Source: Tunturibacter gelidoferens (GTDB lineage: Bacteria; Acidobacteriota; Terriglobia; Terriglobales; Acidobacteriaceae). Taken from it: a stretch of DNA of 64,000 nt. The position numbers and the translations under genes are program-made. Of this stretch, positions 8,282 through 16,959 are shown piece after piece (position 1 is the stretch's first letter; each line of letters opens with the position of its first letter). The stretch lies in contig NZ_CP132938.1 in NCBI RefSeq assembly GCF_040358255.1, positions 992,001-1,056,000 on the forward strand, given 5' to 3'. The notes below the pieces were generated by a model. That model was not told the origin of the DNA. It did no database searches and saw nothing but the letters and a program-made list of their open reading frames with translations.

Positions 8282-8941
8282 ATGTGCCCTATGAGGACTT
8301 CCTTTCTTGTGCGGCTTGCTGGGATTTGTCTGCCAATGATGAGTTGGCTGGCTGTTTGTTCGTCTGCGTGTGCGCAGGAGAGGAGTGAGCCGGGGAAGTT
8401 CGATTTTTATCTTATGAACCTTTCGTGGGGGCCTGAGTTCTGTTCGGTGCCCGGGGCAGGTCCGGAGTGTAAGGCGACTCGTGGATTTGTGTTGCACGGT
8501 TTGTGGCCACAGAACTACGACGGATCGTATCCGGTGAACTGCGCGGAGCGACCGGGACCTTTGCAGCCGGAACGGAATCTGGATATCACTCCTGACCTGC
8601 CGCTACTGGAGCATGAGTGGAGTAAGCACGGCACCTGCACCACAATGTCGCCGGAGGAGTTCTTCGGGCTGGAACGTCAGGCGTTTCATTCGGTGAGGAT
8701 TCCAAAGAAGCTGCGGAAGCTGAAGCATGAGGAGCCGATGAGGCCGAAGGATATTGTCGATCTGTTTGCGAAGGCGAATCCCTCGTTCCCGCAAGCAAGC
8801 GTGGTGGTGAGTTGCGCAGATCATCGGTTGACCGCGGTTGAGGTTTGTCTGGCGAAGGATGGGTTGATGCCTATATCTTGTCAGGGCTTGCGGGAGTGCG
8901 ATGCGGATGCATTCCGCGTCGTGGCTCCGCCACTGAAGTAA
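8282..8941 (+). CDS. Secreted ribonuclease T2 family protein
   Basis: 219 residues from ATG 8282 (ATG 8291 is an equally good start; GAGGGG precedes both). A signal peptide ends near ACAQE. Both catalytic motifs are intact: CAS I GFVLHGLWPQ with its histidine, and CAS II HEWSKHGTC with two histidines. Cysteines are suitably placed for disulfides. RNase T2 enzymes cut RNA through 2',3'-cyclic intermediates in the periplasm or outside the cell. It is divergent from ruvA (60 bp) and 36 bp ahead of coaBC. The frame is open far upstream, antisense to ruvA, and is not used. Confidence 0.93.
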   Translation: MCPMRTSFLVRLAGICLPMMSWLAVCSSACAQERSEPGKFDFYLMNLSWGPEFCSVPGAGPECKATRGFVLHGLWPQNYDGSYPVNCAERPGPLQPERNLDITPDLPLLEHEWSKHGTCTTMSPEEFFGLERQAFHSVRIPKKLRKLKHEEPMRPKDIVDLFAKANPSFPQASVVVSCADHRLTAVEVCLAKDGLMPISCQGLRECDADAFRVVAPPLK

Positions 8942-8977
8942 GCGCGTGTGCGGTACGAAGAAGGTAGGATTCTGGTT

Positions 8978-10264
8978 ATGGGTACGGAGCGGCTAAAGGT
9001 TACGGTTGGGGTTTGCGGCGGGATTGCGGCTTATAAGTCGGTGGAGCTGGTGCGGCTGCTGCAGGATGCCGGGTACGACCCGCATGTGGTGATGACGGCG
9101 GCGGCGGAAGAGTTTGTGAGGCCGCTGACGTTTGCGGCGATCTCCGGACATAAGGTGATTACTTCGTTGTGGGGCGAGGAGGCGGGGACCGGGTCGAGCG
9201 AGGATGACTCGTCGGGCGAGAGTGGAGGCGGGGCGCCGAGCAGTATCGAACATATACAGGCGGCGCAGTCGACCAAGCTGCTGGTGGTGGCTCCCGCGAC
9301 GGCGAATATGCTGGCGAAGTTTGCCCATGGGCTCGCGGATGATTTTCTTTCGACGATGTACCTGGCGACGACGGCTCCGGTGATTGTGGCTCCGGCGATG
9401 AATGTGAATATGTGGGAGCATCCGGCTGTGCAGGCGAACGTGGCGACGCTAAGGGCGCGGGGCGTGAAGGTGATTGAGCCTGGGAGTGGGTATCTGGCAT
9501 GCGGGATGGTGGGGGGTGGAAGACTGGCGGAGCCGGCGGCGATTGTAGATGCGATTGTGGAGACATTGGCTGAGAGCACGAAGGGCGCGGGGAGTGGGGG
9601 TGGGGATTTCACTGGTGAGACGGTGCTGGTGACTGCGGGGGGGACGCGGGAGGCGATCGATCCGGTGCGGTTTATCGGGAACCGGTCGAGTGGGAGGATG
9701 GGGTACGCGGTGGCTGCGGCGGCGAGGAGGCGTGGAGCGAAGGTGGTGTTGATCAGTGCTCCGACTGGGCTGCCTTGCCCGGCGGGGGTTGAGGTGGAGC
9801 AGGTGGTGACGGTGGAGGATATGCGAGCGGCAGTGATGGCTCGGCTGAATGAGATGACCGTGGTGGTGATGGCTGCGGCAGTAAGTGACTACCGGGTGAA
9901 AGACGTCGCGGGGCAGAAGATGAAACGCGAGGGAGCGCAGGCGGTCTCGTTGGAACTGGCGGGGACTGTGGACATTTTGCGCGAGGTTGTTGGGCGGCGA
10001 CGGGATGGCACTCTGGTGGTGGGTTTTGCGGCCGAGACCGAGAATGCTGTGGCGAATGGGCGCGCCAAACTGGAGCGCAAAGGCGTGGATGCGGTGGTAG
10101 TCAACGATGTTTCGAAGGATGGCGTTGGGTTCGATTCGGAGCAGAACGCGGGCAGCTTTCTGACGAAAGACGGCTCGGTTGAGTTTCCGGTGATGAGCAA
10201 GACGGAGATGGCGGAACGGATCCTGGACGAGGTGCTGAAGCTGCGAGAGGGGGCGGAGCACTGA
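8978..10264 (+). CDS. coaBC: Bifunctional phosphopantothenoylcysteine decarboxylase/synthase CoaBC
   Basis: 428 residues. The N-terminal CoaC flavoprotein half shows VCGGIAAYKS, PAMNVNMWEHPA and the substrate-clamp GYLACGMVGGGRLAEP with its active cysteine; the CoaB half begins VTAGGTREAIDPVRFIGNRSSG. It makes 4'-phosphopantetheine for coenzyme A in two steps, joining cysteine to phosphopantothenate and then decarboxylating. A GTG at 8948 is in frame, but ATG 8978 has AAGGTAGGA in front and matches the family. Residues 67-89 form an unusual Ser/Asp/Gly-rich insertion in the CoaC half. Confidence 0.96.
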   Translation: MGTERLKVTVGVCGGIAAYKSVELVRLLQDAGYDPHVVMTAAAEEFVRPLTFAAISGHKVITSLWGEEAGTGSSEDDSSGESGGGAPSSIEHIQAAQSTKLLVVAPATANMLAKFAHGLADDFLSTMYLATTAPVIVAPAMNVNMWEHPAVQANVATLRARGVKVIEPGSGYLACGMVGGGRLAEPAAIVDAIVETLAESTKGAGSGGGDFTGETVLVTAGGTREAIDPVRFIGNRSSGRMGYAVAAAARRRGAKVVLISAPTGLPCPAGVEVEQVVTVEDMRAAVMARLNEMTVVVMAAAVSDYRVKDVAGQKMKREGAQAVSLELAGTVDILREVVGRRRDGTLVVGFAAETENAVANGRAKLERKGVDAVVVNDVSKDGVGFDSEQNAGSFLTKDGSVEFPVMSKTEMAERILDEVLKLREGAEH

Positions 10265-10465
10265 GAAGCGGTCCTGCCGGACGGGCCTCCTGCGCGGAGG
10301 GCGGCCACTTCGTGACGGGTATACCTTTTTCGTGAAGCTACGATCTATCGTGGTCCTCCCGTTGGTCGGGATCCTCTTCCGTTGGCCTCTGGAGGAATTT
10401 TTTGCCGGGCACAATTCGCGGCTGCCGGTGCACTGTGGCCGCGCGAACTAGTAAACTAACGGCAC

Positions 10466-11113
10466 ATGAGTTTCCGCAAAGCGTTTCTCCTTCTTGCCAT
10501 CGTTGCCCTTGTCAGTGCTTCCTCCGCTCACGCTCAATTTGGCGTTTATGGAATGTTCACCGTAGATCGGCTCAGCAATATTGCTTCGTCGCCGGAGCAG
10601 ACTCCCAATGTAACCAGCACACGCGCCAATACGGTGGATCCGCTGGGTGGCACGGGCGGCGTCTACTACGATTTCAAGAAGCTTGGGCCGGTAACGCTGG
10701 GAGCGGATCTCCGTGGCAGTATTCTGACGACTAAGCGCGGGGCCTATCAGAACTTTAATGGTGGGGGAGCGAGAATTTACTCGACGCTGGGCGGCGTGAG
10801 GTTTGTCTTTCATACTCCGTTGGCGCCCCTGAAGCCTTATGCTCAGGGCTCGTTTGGCCTTGGCCGTACGGATTACGGGCTGCTGTACACCCAAGCCGGG
10901 GTCACCAACAGTGGGATCGTCGGGAACAGCCCAATTCTACGAAACAACTTTGAGTATGAGGGTATTGCCGGGCTGGATATCAAGCTGCTTCCGATCCTTG
11001 ACTACCGCGTCGCCGAGTTCGCTTACGGCGGCCTGAACCCGTTTGGGGACAAGAGCCACAACTACCCGATCAAACAGGTCAGCATGGGGTTTGTCTTTCA
11101 TCTTCCGTTCTAA
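10466..11113 (+). CDS. Outer-membrane beta-barrel domain protein
   Basis: 215 residues with a clear signal peptide (FLLLAIVALVSASSAHAQ, cleaved after residue 24). The rest alternates polar and aromatic/hydrophobic residues in strand-like stretches (GGVYYDFKKLGPVTLGADLR, VRFVFHTP, HLPF) and ends in phenylalanine, as outer-membrane barrels do for BAM recognition. About eight strands would fit, like the OmpA/OprF-type porin_OMP_b-brl families. Function unknown. It stands alone, 27 bp before nadD. Confidence 0.8.
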   Translation: MSFRKAFLLLAIVALVSASSAHAQFGVYGMFTVDRLSNIASSPEQTPNVTSTRANTVDPLGGTGGVYYDFKKLGPVTLGADLRGSILTTKRGAYQNFNGGGARIYSTLGGVRFVFHTPLAPLKPYAQGSFGLGRTDYGLLYTQAGVTNSGIVGNSPILRNNFEYEGIAGLDIKLLPILDYRVAEFAYGGLNPFGDKSHNYPIKQVSMGFVFHLPF

Positions 11114-11140
11114 GAGCGCGGGGTCGCGAGAGGATAGTGC

Positions 11141-11740
11141 ATGCGCGTAGCTCTGTTCGGTGGCAGTTTCGACCCGCCGCATCATGGTCATCTCGCTGTA
11201 GCTACGGCGGCGGCGGCGGCATTTGCACTGGATAGCGTTTTTTTTGCTCCTGCGGGCCGTCAGCCTTTGAAGCTTAATGGCACGGTAACTCCTTTTGAAG
11301 ATCGGCTTGCGATGGTGGAGCTGGCGTGTCTTGAGGATCGTCGCTTTACAGCCTCGAAGCTCGATGCGCCGCGTGCAGATGGCGCACCGAACTACACGGT
11401 GGAGACTCTGAGCGAGTTGGCGCAGAGGATGCCGGAGGCTGAGCTCTTCAATCTGGTGGGGGCGGACAGCTTCCTCGGCCTGCCGCGATGGCACGAGCCC
11501 GAACGTCTGTTGCAGCTCGCGGAGTGGATCGTCGTGAGCCGGCCGGGTTTCCCGATTGCGAGTCTTTCTTCGCTGGAGCTTGATGCGCATCAGCAAAGCC
11601 GCGTCCATCTGCTTGGTAATGTTCATGACGATACTGCGGCCACGGGGCTACGCGAACGGCTGGAAGCGGGCGATCCTTGTATCGATCTGATCGCGCCGCG
11701 TGTTCTGGACTACATACAGAGTCACCACCTCTACCAATAG
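11141..11740 (+). CDS. nadD: Nicotinate-nucleotide adenylyltransferase
   Basis: 199 residues. The nucleotidyltransferase motif GGSFDPPHHGHL is at residues 7-18, and the second signature is replaced by a recognisable VVSRPGFP. It adds AMP to nicotinate mononucleotide in NAD synthesis, in the cytoplasm. GAGAGGAT precedes ATG 11141. nadD, rsfS and rlmH commonly sit together; here a methyltransferase gene lies between nadD and rsfS. Confidence 0.95.
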   Translation: MRVALFGGSFDPPHHGHLAVATAAAAAFALDSVFFAPAGRQPLKLNGTVTPFEDRLAMVELACLEDRRFTASKLDAPRADGAPNYTVETLSELAQRMPEAELFNLVGADSFLGLPRWHEPERLLQLAEWIVVSRPGFPIASLSSLELDAHQQSRVHLLGNVHDDTAATGLRERLEAGDPCIDLIAPRVLDYIQSHHLYQ

Positions 11741-11909
11741 TGCAGACCCATTCTGGTTCTGCTGATTTCGTCTTCGCCGAAACTTTGTTTTCCTCGAAAC
11801 TTTCCTGAATGGAAGTGTGTCTGTACAAGCATTGCGTCTTGATAGGGGTCCTCTTTTTGTTTGTTGAGCCGGCCACTTTAGTGCGTGCAGTAGCAGAACC
11901 GTAACTTCT

Positions 11910-13301
11910 ATGACAGAGCTTTTGGCATATCCCGCACTCCCTACCTTTCGCGATCCTGCGGGCAGCGTCGAGGTTCGTCCGGATGGAGCTTACCGGAGCG
12001 TTCGCGCTCCCTTCGACGAGGAGATGCTTGCGTTTCTGGCAACGCCGCTGGCTTCAGAGCTGGTGGCCCAGGGAAGGCTCGTGGCGAGCGAGGTGGTGTC
12101 GCCTGAGAACGCGGAGACGCTTGTGCTGCGGCATCCGCGCATCTCTTTCCAGTCCTATCCGTGGGAGTGGAGTCCGGGGATGTGGCTTGCAGCGGCAGAG
12201 CTCACACTGGGTTTGTGCAGCGACCTGGTCGAGCAGGGTTGGCAGTTGAAGGACGCAACACCTTTGAACGTGTTGTTCCAGGGGCCGCGGCCGATCTTTG
12301 TCGATGTGCTTTCGATTGAACGCAGAGACCCGCATCAACCGATCTGGCTTGCTTATGGCCAGTTCGTCCGAACCTTTCTGTTGCCGATGCTGGCTTACTC
12401 CCGGCTGGGATGGCCCCTGGAGATCTCGCTGACACGCCGCGATGGATATGAACCAGAGGAGGTCTATCCGGCACTCTCGTTGGCTTCGCGGTTGCGGCGG
12501 CCTGCGCTGTCCACCGTTACGCTGCCGTCACTGCTCGCGAAGACGAAGAAGGGCAAGGCCGGCAAGGTAACACCGCGATCCGTGAAAGATCCGGGGCTTG
12601 CAAAGCAAATTCTGCTGAGGACGCTGAGGACGCTGAGGACTGATATGCGGCATGTGACGCCGGGCCACCGCTCCTCGACCTGGTCGCACTACGCTGAGAC
12701 GGCGTACCACTACAGCGACGAAGACCATGACGATAAGCGGAGGTTTGTGAGCGATGTGCTGGGGAAGGCGCGGCCTGCGAAGGTGCTCGACGTGGGTTGC
12801 AACACCGGAGTGTATTCGAATCTGGCCGCGGACGCGGGTGCCGAGGTGGTCTCGATCGACACCGATGTGCAGGCGGTCGATCGGCTGTACGCAGGCCTAA
12901 AGGTGAGCGGGAAGAATATTCTTCCGCTGTGTGTCGATCTGGCTCATCCTAGCCCGGCCACTGGATGGGAGAATCGCGAGAGTGCCTCGTTCCTGAGCCG
13001 CTGTGCAGGCCATTTCGACATGGTGATGATGCTCGCGGTGTTGCACCATCTGCTGCTGCGCAATCAGATTCCGATGAATCGTATCGCGGCGCTTTGCAGC
13101 GAGCTGACGACGCGACACCTGATCGTGGAATGGGTGCCACCGTCGGATCCGAAGTTTCAGGATCTTCTGCGCGGAAGAGATGCGATGTACGAACACATTA
13201 CTGAGGCAGCATTTCGCGAGGCCTTTGCGAAGCATTTCACGGTCTTCGACGAGCTGAAGCTGGCGAATGGGCGCATCTTGTTTCACCTTGGGAAGAGATA
13301 A
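11910..13301 (+). CDS. SAM-dependent methyltransferase with kinase-like N-terminal region
   Basis: 463 residues. The C-terminal half is a Rossmann methyltransferase: motif I VLDVGCNTGVYSNLA near residue 293, acidic motif II VVSIDTD, and FDMVMMLAVLHHLLL. The N-terminal half has DATPLNVLFQGPRPIFVDVLS, which resembles the Dx4N...D catalytic core of small-molecule kinases. This two-part arrangement is seen in proteins annotated as NoeA-like methyltransferases. Substrate unknown. It lies between nadD and rsfS without overlap, so it may have its own promoter. Confidence 0.82.
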   Translation: MTELLAYPALPTFRDPAGSVEVRPDGAYRSVRAPFDEEMLAFLATPLASELVAQGRLVASEVVSPENAETLVLRHPRISFQSYPWEWSPGMWLAAAELTLGLCSDLVEQGWQLKDATPLNVLFQGPRPIFVDVLSIERRDPHQPIWLAYGQFVRTFLLPMLAYSRLGWPLEISLTRRDGYEPEEVYPALSLASRLRRPALSTVTLPSLLAKTKKGKAGKVTPRSVKDPGLAKQILLRTLRTLRTDMRHVTPGHRSSTWSHYAETAYHYSDEDHDDKRRFVSDVLGKARPAKVLDVGCNTGVYSNLAADAGAEVVSIDTDVQAVDRLYAGLKVSGKNILPLCVDLAHPSPATGWENRESASFLSRCAGHFDMVMMLAVLHHLLLRNQIPMNRIAALCSELTTRHLIVEWVPPSDPKFQDLLRGRDAMYEHITEAAFREAFAKHFTVFDELKLANGRILFHLGKR

Positions 13302-13453
13302 GACGCATGGCGGGGCACCCGGGGGGTAGCGGTGAGCGAGCCAGTGTCTACGTCAGTTCAGGACTATTCCTGTGAGGCAGGAAGTTGCTGTTACCCTTGC
13401 AGACGCTGGCTTCAAGAGCCGCAACCCGCTACCATGGAACTCCAAGGAGTCTC

Positions 13454-14023
13454 ATGCCCTCAATTGAAAGCAATCAGCTGCTGCTCGCTGCGGCTGCGGC
13501 CTGCGAAGACAAGAAAGCTGAAGATATCCGCATCCTCGCGCTGGATCCGGCCGAGAGCGGCCTGACCGATTACTTCCTGATCTGTAACGGAACCAACGAC
13601 CGGCAGAATGTGGCCATCACGGACGAGATCGAGCTTCGCCTGAAGCGCGAGTTTGGGGTTTATCCCAACTCTGTCGAAGGACGCCGCCAGGCCGAATGGA
13701 TTTTGATGGACTATGTCGATTTCATCGTCCATGTTTTCTCGGCCGAGAAACGTGCGTTTTACGGATTGGAGCGACTGCGAAAGTCTGCGACTACGATCAG
13801 CGTGGCCGATCTCCATGCTGAAGTCAAAGCATCGCTCACGACGAGGCGCTTAAAGAAGACGCCCGCGCCCACGGCTCCGAAGAAGATCGCAGTCGCCAAG
13901 AAATCCAGCGCGGTCGTAAAGAAGGTTGCGGCGAAGAAGACAACGAAGAAGACTGTTTCCGCAGCCAAGAGCAGTAAGGTGACCGCGACTAAAACAGGCA
14001 GAAAGCCATCTACGAAGAAGTAA
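13454..14023 (+). CDS. rsfS: Ribosome silencing factor RsfS (Iojap family) with lysine-rich tail
   Basis: 189 residues; the usual length is about 105-130. The Iojap core spans residues 5-120: DIRILALDPAESGLTDYFLICNG and GRRQAEWILMDYVDFIVHVFS. RsfS binds ribosomal protein uL14 and blocks subunit joining when nutrients are short. Beyond the core is a 60-residue tail made almost only of K, A, T, S and P (AVAKKSSAVVKKVAAKKTTK), like histone-H1/AlgP tails. AAGGAG at 13444-13449 sets ATG 13454. rlmH follows. Confidence 0.94.
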   Translation: MPSIESNQLLLAAAAACEDKKAEDIRILALDPAESGLTDYFLICNGTNDRQNVAITDEIELRLKREFGVYPNSVEGRRQAEWILMDYVDFIVHVFSAEKRAFYGLERLRKSATTISVADLHAEVKASLTTRRLKKTPAPTAPKKIAVAKKSSAVVKKVAAKKTTKKTVSAAKSSKVTATKTGRKPSTKK

Positions 14024-14260
14024 GACGGGGCTTTGCTGCAAGGGTGAAACCTGTCTTTGACTGGAAAGCTAAGGGCGGGGACTCATTTCGAGTTCGCCGC
14101 CTTTCTGCTTTGTGATTGATCGGCAGGTAAGGCTGCCGACAAAAGGATGGACGCGTAGAAGCATCGGTTACGCCAGTCGATTCGAGGATGCTGGTTGCGG
14201 CTCCGATCCTTTGGGCCGAGCGATGGTGCTGACTGCTCCGAAAAGAGGCACACTGTTGAG

Positions 14261-14716
14261 ATGAAGCTGATTCTTGCAGCTGTGCTCGCCCGCCAGTTTC
14301 GGTCTAAATCGGAGGCTGGTGATCGACTGATCGATGAGTACATGAAGCGCACGGCTCGCTACGCCACTTGTACCTCTGAACTGTTTGATTCGGAGGCGGG
14401 GTTGCTGACATGGCTGGATCGACAGGCGGGGAGGACGCCGGCTTATGCGCTTCTGCTTGATAGTCGCGGACAGCAGTATAGCTCTGAGGAGTTTGCTGGT
14501 CAGATTGGGCGGCTTCGCGATGAGGGGACCCAGCGGCTGGTGCTTGCGATTGGTCCGGCGGACGGCTGGTCGCCGGCGGCACGGCAGCGGGCAGATCTAC
14601 TTCTTTCTTTGGGACGCATGACGCTGCCTCACCAACTGGCGCGGGTCGTGCTTGCTGAGCAGGTGTACCGCGCCTTTACCATCCTGGCCGGCCACCCCTA
14701 TCACTCAGGTCACTGA
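14261..14716 (+). CDS. rlmH: 23S rRNA (pseudouridine1915-N3)-methyltransferase RlmH
   Basis: 151 residues, typical for this SPOUT-class enzyme. The C-terminal SAM-binding knot shows LVLAIGPADGW, then LSLGRMTLPHQLARVVLAEQVYRA and the conserved end GHPYH. It methylates pseudouridine 1915 in helix 69 of 23S rRNA. It normally follows rsfS, as here, but a 237-bp gap without obvious features separates the two genes. The start at ATG 14261 matches the family N-terminus MKLILAAV. Confidence 0.95.
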   Translation: MKLILAAVLARQFRSKSEAGDRLIDEYMKRTARYATCTSELFDSEAGLLTWLDRQAGRTPAYALLLDSRGQQYSSEEFAGQIGRLRDEGTQRLVLAIGPADGWSPAARQRADLLLSLGRMTLPHQLARVVLAEQVYRAFTILAGHPYHSGH

Positions 14717-14772
14717 CCATCGCTGGCCGTCGCTCAGGCATCGAAACGGGCACCTGTAGGTTGCGCACACTC

Positions 14773-15048
14773 CTACTCGTCAATTCGTGCATCTTTGGCT
14801 TTGCGAGGTTTGGAGGTCATCGTTTCGACTATGCACTTCTCGGAGACGCGTTGCGGATTCGCGCATTTTCCAGCCGCTGCGCGCGTGAACGCACGATAGA
14901 GACGGTCCACGTCCACCTGCCCTTTGCGGCCCTGTGCCTCCAGGGCGGAGTGCATGGCCGATAGCAGCTCCGACCTTAGTTCATGGAAGATCTTGTCGAT
15001 ATAGATGTACGGCAATTGACCCTCCGCGGCCCTGTGCACACGATACAT
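14773..15048 (-). CDS. Hypothetical protein (small, antisense to its neighbours)
   Basis: 91 residues with GC-rich third codon positions and a protein-like composition (IYIDKIFHELRSELLSAMHS, then DVDRLYRAFTRAA). I do not recognise a family. No good Shine-Dalgarno is visible. It is the only plausible gene in the 14717-15368 stretch; other open frames there overlap it in both directions, and the remaining sequence shows nothing clear. Confidence 0.4.
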   Translation of the reverse strand: MYRVHRAAEGQLPYIYIDKIFHELRSELLSAMHSALEAQGRKGQVDVDRLYRAFTRAAAGKCANPQRVSEKCIVETMTSKPRKAKDARIDE

Positions 15049-15368
15049 GGGCCACGCGTGATGATGAGCGACAGAGGCAGGCCTCCGCCATCTGTTGCCT
15101 TTGCCTCACTTGGGCCAAAAGTGCCAGACTGGTACCCCGAAATAATGAGGGGCGGCTGGCTCTCGGGGTTATGGTCGAGAGTTGCCATCGAGACTCTCGG
15201 ACAGCCGTTCGCTCTGGGCAGAGACCGTCATAATAGAGTGCGATCTTATCGTCCATCCCACAATAGATGGTTCTTTTGTGTAGGTTGAGCGCATGTTTTT
15301 TCTTAATTAGAAAGCGTCGATGGCCTAGGCTGATGCAAGCGCACATTTGCGCACTAGGAGCCTTCCCC

Positions 15369-15536
15369 ATGAATAAGTCGATCCGCAATCTCGCGCTCAC
15401 CGCCGCTGTCCTCTTCTCCACCGCTGCTCCCATGTTTGCAAACATGACAGGCGGCAATCCGCATCCGCAGGTAGCTTCTGTTGCTCTTTCTCTGGGCGAC
15501 TACGCAAGTATCGTCATCTCCGTCTTCGGGCTGTAA
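15369..15536 (+). CDS. Small exported peptide, unknown
   Basis: 55 residues: positively charged start (MNKSIRN), hydrophobic core LALTAAVLFSTAAP and a likely cleavage at MFA-NM, leaving about 30 mature residues (GGNPHPQVASVALSLGDYAS...). AGGAG stands about 9 bp before the ATG. It is the first gene of a probable operon with the two membrane proteins downstream (31-bp gap). A secreted signal, bacteriocin-like peptide or lipoprotein-like factor are all possible; nothing in the sequence decides. Confidence 0.6.
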   Translation: MNKSIRNLALTAAVLFSTAAPMFANMTGGNPHPQVASVALSLGDYASIVISVFGL

Positions 15537-15566
15537 GATCGTTCCGGATAAGCCTGCGAGGCAGGA

Positions 15567-16343
15567 ATGAACTTTCCGGCTCTGGACAACATCATTTGGG
15601 CGGCGAACTTTGTCGGTCTCGCCGCCCTGCTGCTCGTGCTGCTGCTTCGTCAGCGGTGGAGGCGGTTCCCTGTCTTCACCGGCCTTATCACTTATTCGAT
15701 CCTGGTGTCGATTGCACTTTTCCTAATTTCCCGTCACAGCACGCCGAAGATGTACAAGATCACGTATTGGATTCTCGCAGGCGGTGACTTTCTTTTTCAG
15801 CTTGGTATGGTCTTCGAGATCGCCCGAGTCGTCTTGCGTCCAACTGGAACCTGGATTCGGGATGCACGTTCTTCGTTTGTGCTGGTCGGGATGACTGGCA
15901 CAGCCATCGCGGCCGGACTTTGTCTTGCGATAAAGACACCTCCGGGTTCAACCGCGGGAATTTGGGAGATTCGGGGAGACCTTTTCACTGCGTTGCTCGA
16001 CTGTGAGCTTTTTCTTGCGATGCTCTTTGCTTCCAATAGGTTAGGGTTGGAATGGCGTAACCATGTGATGGCTTTGGCCCAAGGGTTGACCCTTTGGGCG
16101 TTCGGTTCCGCCGTTAGCGACCTAGCCAGTATCTTTCTGGGGTGGACCCAGCAGTATCGAGTTGTCCAGCTTTTCCCCTCTTTCCTCTATATAGCCGTCC
16201 TACTGTATTGGATCGTCGCCTTTTGGAGGCCGGAACGTGTCCGCGCGCCTCTGTCGAACGAAATGAAAGATTATCTCGTTGCTCTTCACAGCCGAGTGCA
16301 GTACGATCTTCAGCAGGTCACTCGGACGCGCGACCACACGTAA
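15567..16343 (+). CDS. Polytopic membrane protein, unknown
   Basis: 258 residues with about seven predicted membrane helices (for example FVGLAALLLVLLL, TYSILVSIALFLI, FLYIAVLLYWIVAFW) and a soluble charged C-terminus ending in a short helix. I do not recognise a conserved domain. GAGGCAGGA precedes the ATG. The next gene starts 5 bp after the stop, so they are probably co-translated; function may be tied to that partner. Confidence 0.75.
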   Translation: MNFPALDNIIWAANFVGLAALLLVLLLRQRWRRFPVFTGLITYSILVSIALFLISRHSTPKMYKITYWILAGGDFLFQLGMVFEIARVVLRPTGTWIRDARSSFVLVGMTGTAIAAGLCLAIKTPPGSTAGIWEIRGDLFTALLDCELFLAMLFASNRLGLEWRNHVMALAQGLTLWAFGSAVSDLASIFLGWTQQYRVVQLFPSFLYIAVLLYWIVAFWRPERVRAPLSNEMKDYLVALHSRVQYDLQQVTRTRDHT

Positions 16344-16348
16344 CCCAT

Positions 16349-16879
16349 ATGGCACCTATAGTCATTACCGCTCTGGTTACTATCCTGTTAGGCTGCGCGC
16401 TTCTCCATTCGTATTTGACGGCACGGCGTTTGGCTCGCTGTACGTGGGAGGAGCTGGTGGCGAAGCTTCATCCGGTTGAATCCAAGGGAGTCATGACTGT
16501 GGCGCTGAACCACCTTGTGCCGCAGAAGGACGCTCTTGAGCTGGAACCGGCAGAGATGTGGAGTTTGATGGGCGGCCTTGAAGGGGTTCAGCGTATGCGA
16601 GAAAACGCCCGGATCCTGGTCGCGCTCGCCTCCTATGTGGAACGCTGGAACTTCGACGAAGGCATCATCATTGCTGAGCGTATGCGCCGCGATGGTTTGC
16701 AGCTGCGTCGCGCTGTCACGCAGATTATGCTGGCAACCTTCTTCGGAAGGCAACAGATGCGAATTCCCTTTTATCTGCACGAAGTGGCTTCTTCGTACTA
16801 CCTGATGCGGCAGAGGTTGCTGGTTCTGTATGAGACCAACCATGCCGGCCTCTACTCCCGTCTCGCCGAAGCGCTCTGA
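16349..16879 (+). CDS. Single-pass membrane protein with helical cytoplasmic domain, unknown
   Basis: 176 residues. One N-terminal helix (IVITALVTILLGCALLHSYL) is followed by an all-helical, charged domain (MRENARILVALASYVERWN, RMRRDGLQLRRAVTQIML). The frame is open for 69 more codons upstream, but that overlaps the preceding gene; the start at ATG 16349, 5 bp after its stop, is preferred. It resembles conserved acidobacterial hypothetical proteins; no function is known to me. Confidence 0.72.
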   Translation: MAPIVITALVTILLGCALLHSYLTARRLARCTWEELVAKLHPVESKGVMTVALNHLVPQKDALELEPAEMWSLMGGLEGVQRMRENARILVALASYVERWNFDEGIIIAERMRRDGLQLRRAVTQIMLATFFGRQQMRIPFYLHEVASSYYLMRQRLLVLYETNHAGLYSRLAEAL

Positions 16880-16901
16880 CTCCAGCTCAAGAACCAGCGC
16901 A

Positions 16902-16941
16902 CCGCTGCCCTGTTCAGTCGTTACAATGAACAGGGCAGCGG
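16902..16941. promoter_or_regulatory. 15-bp perfect inverted repeat in accD leader
   Basis: CCGCTGCCCTGTTCA (16902-16916) and TGAACAGGGCAGCGG (16927-16941) match perfectly around a 10-nt loop holding TTACAA. It starts 22 bp after the upstream stop and ends 18 bp before accD ATG. No T-tract follows, so it may be an operator, an attenuator or an mRNA-stabilising hairpin rather than a classic terminator. Confidence 0.7.
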
Positions 16942-16959
16942 TCGAAAGGGCATGCAAGG

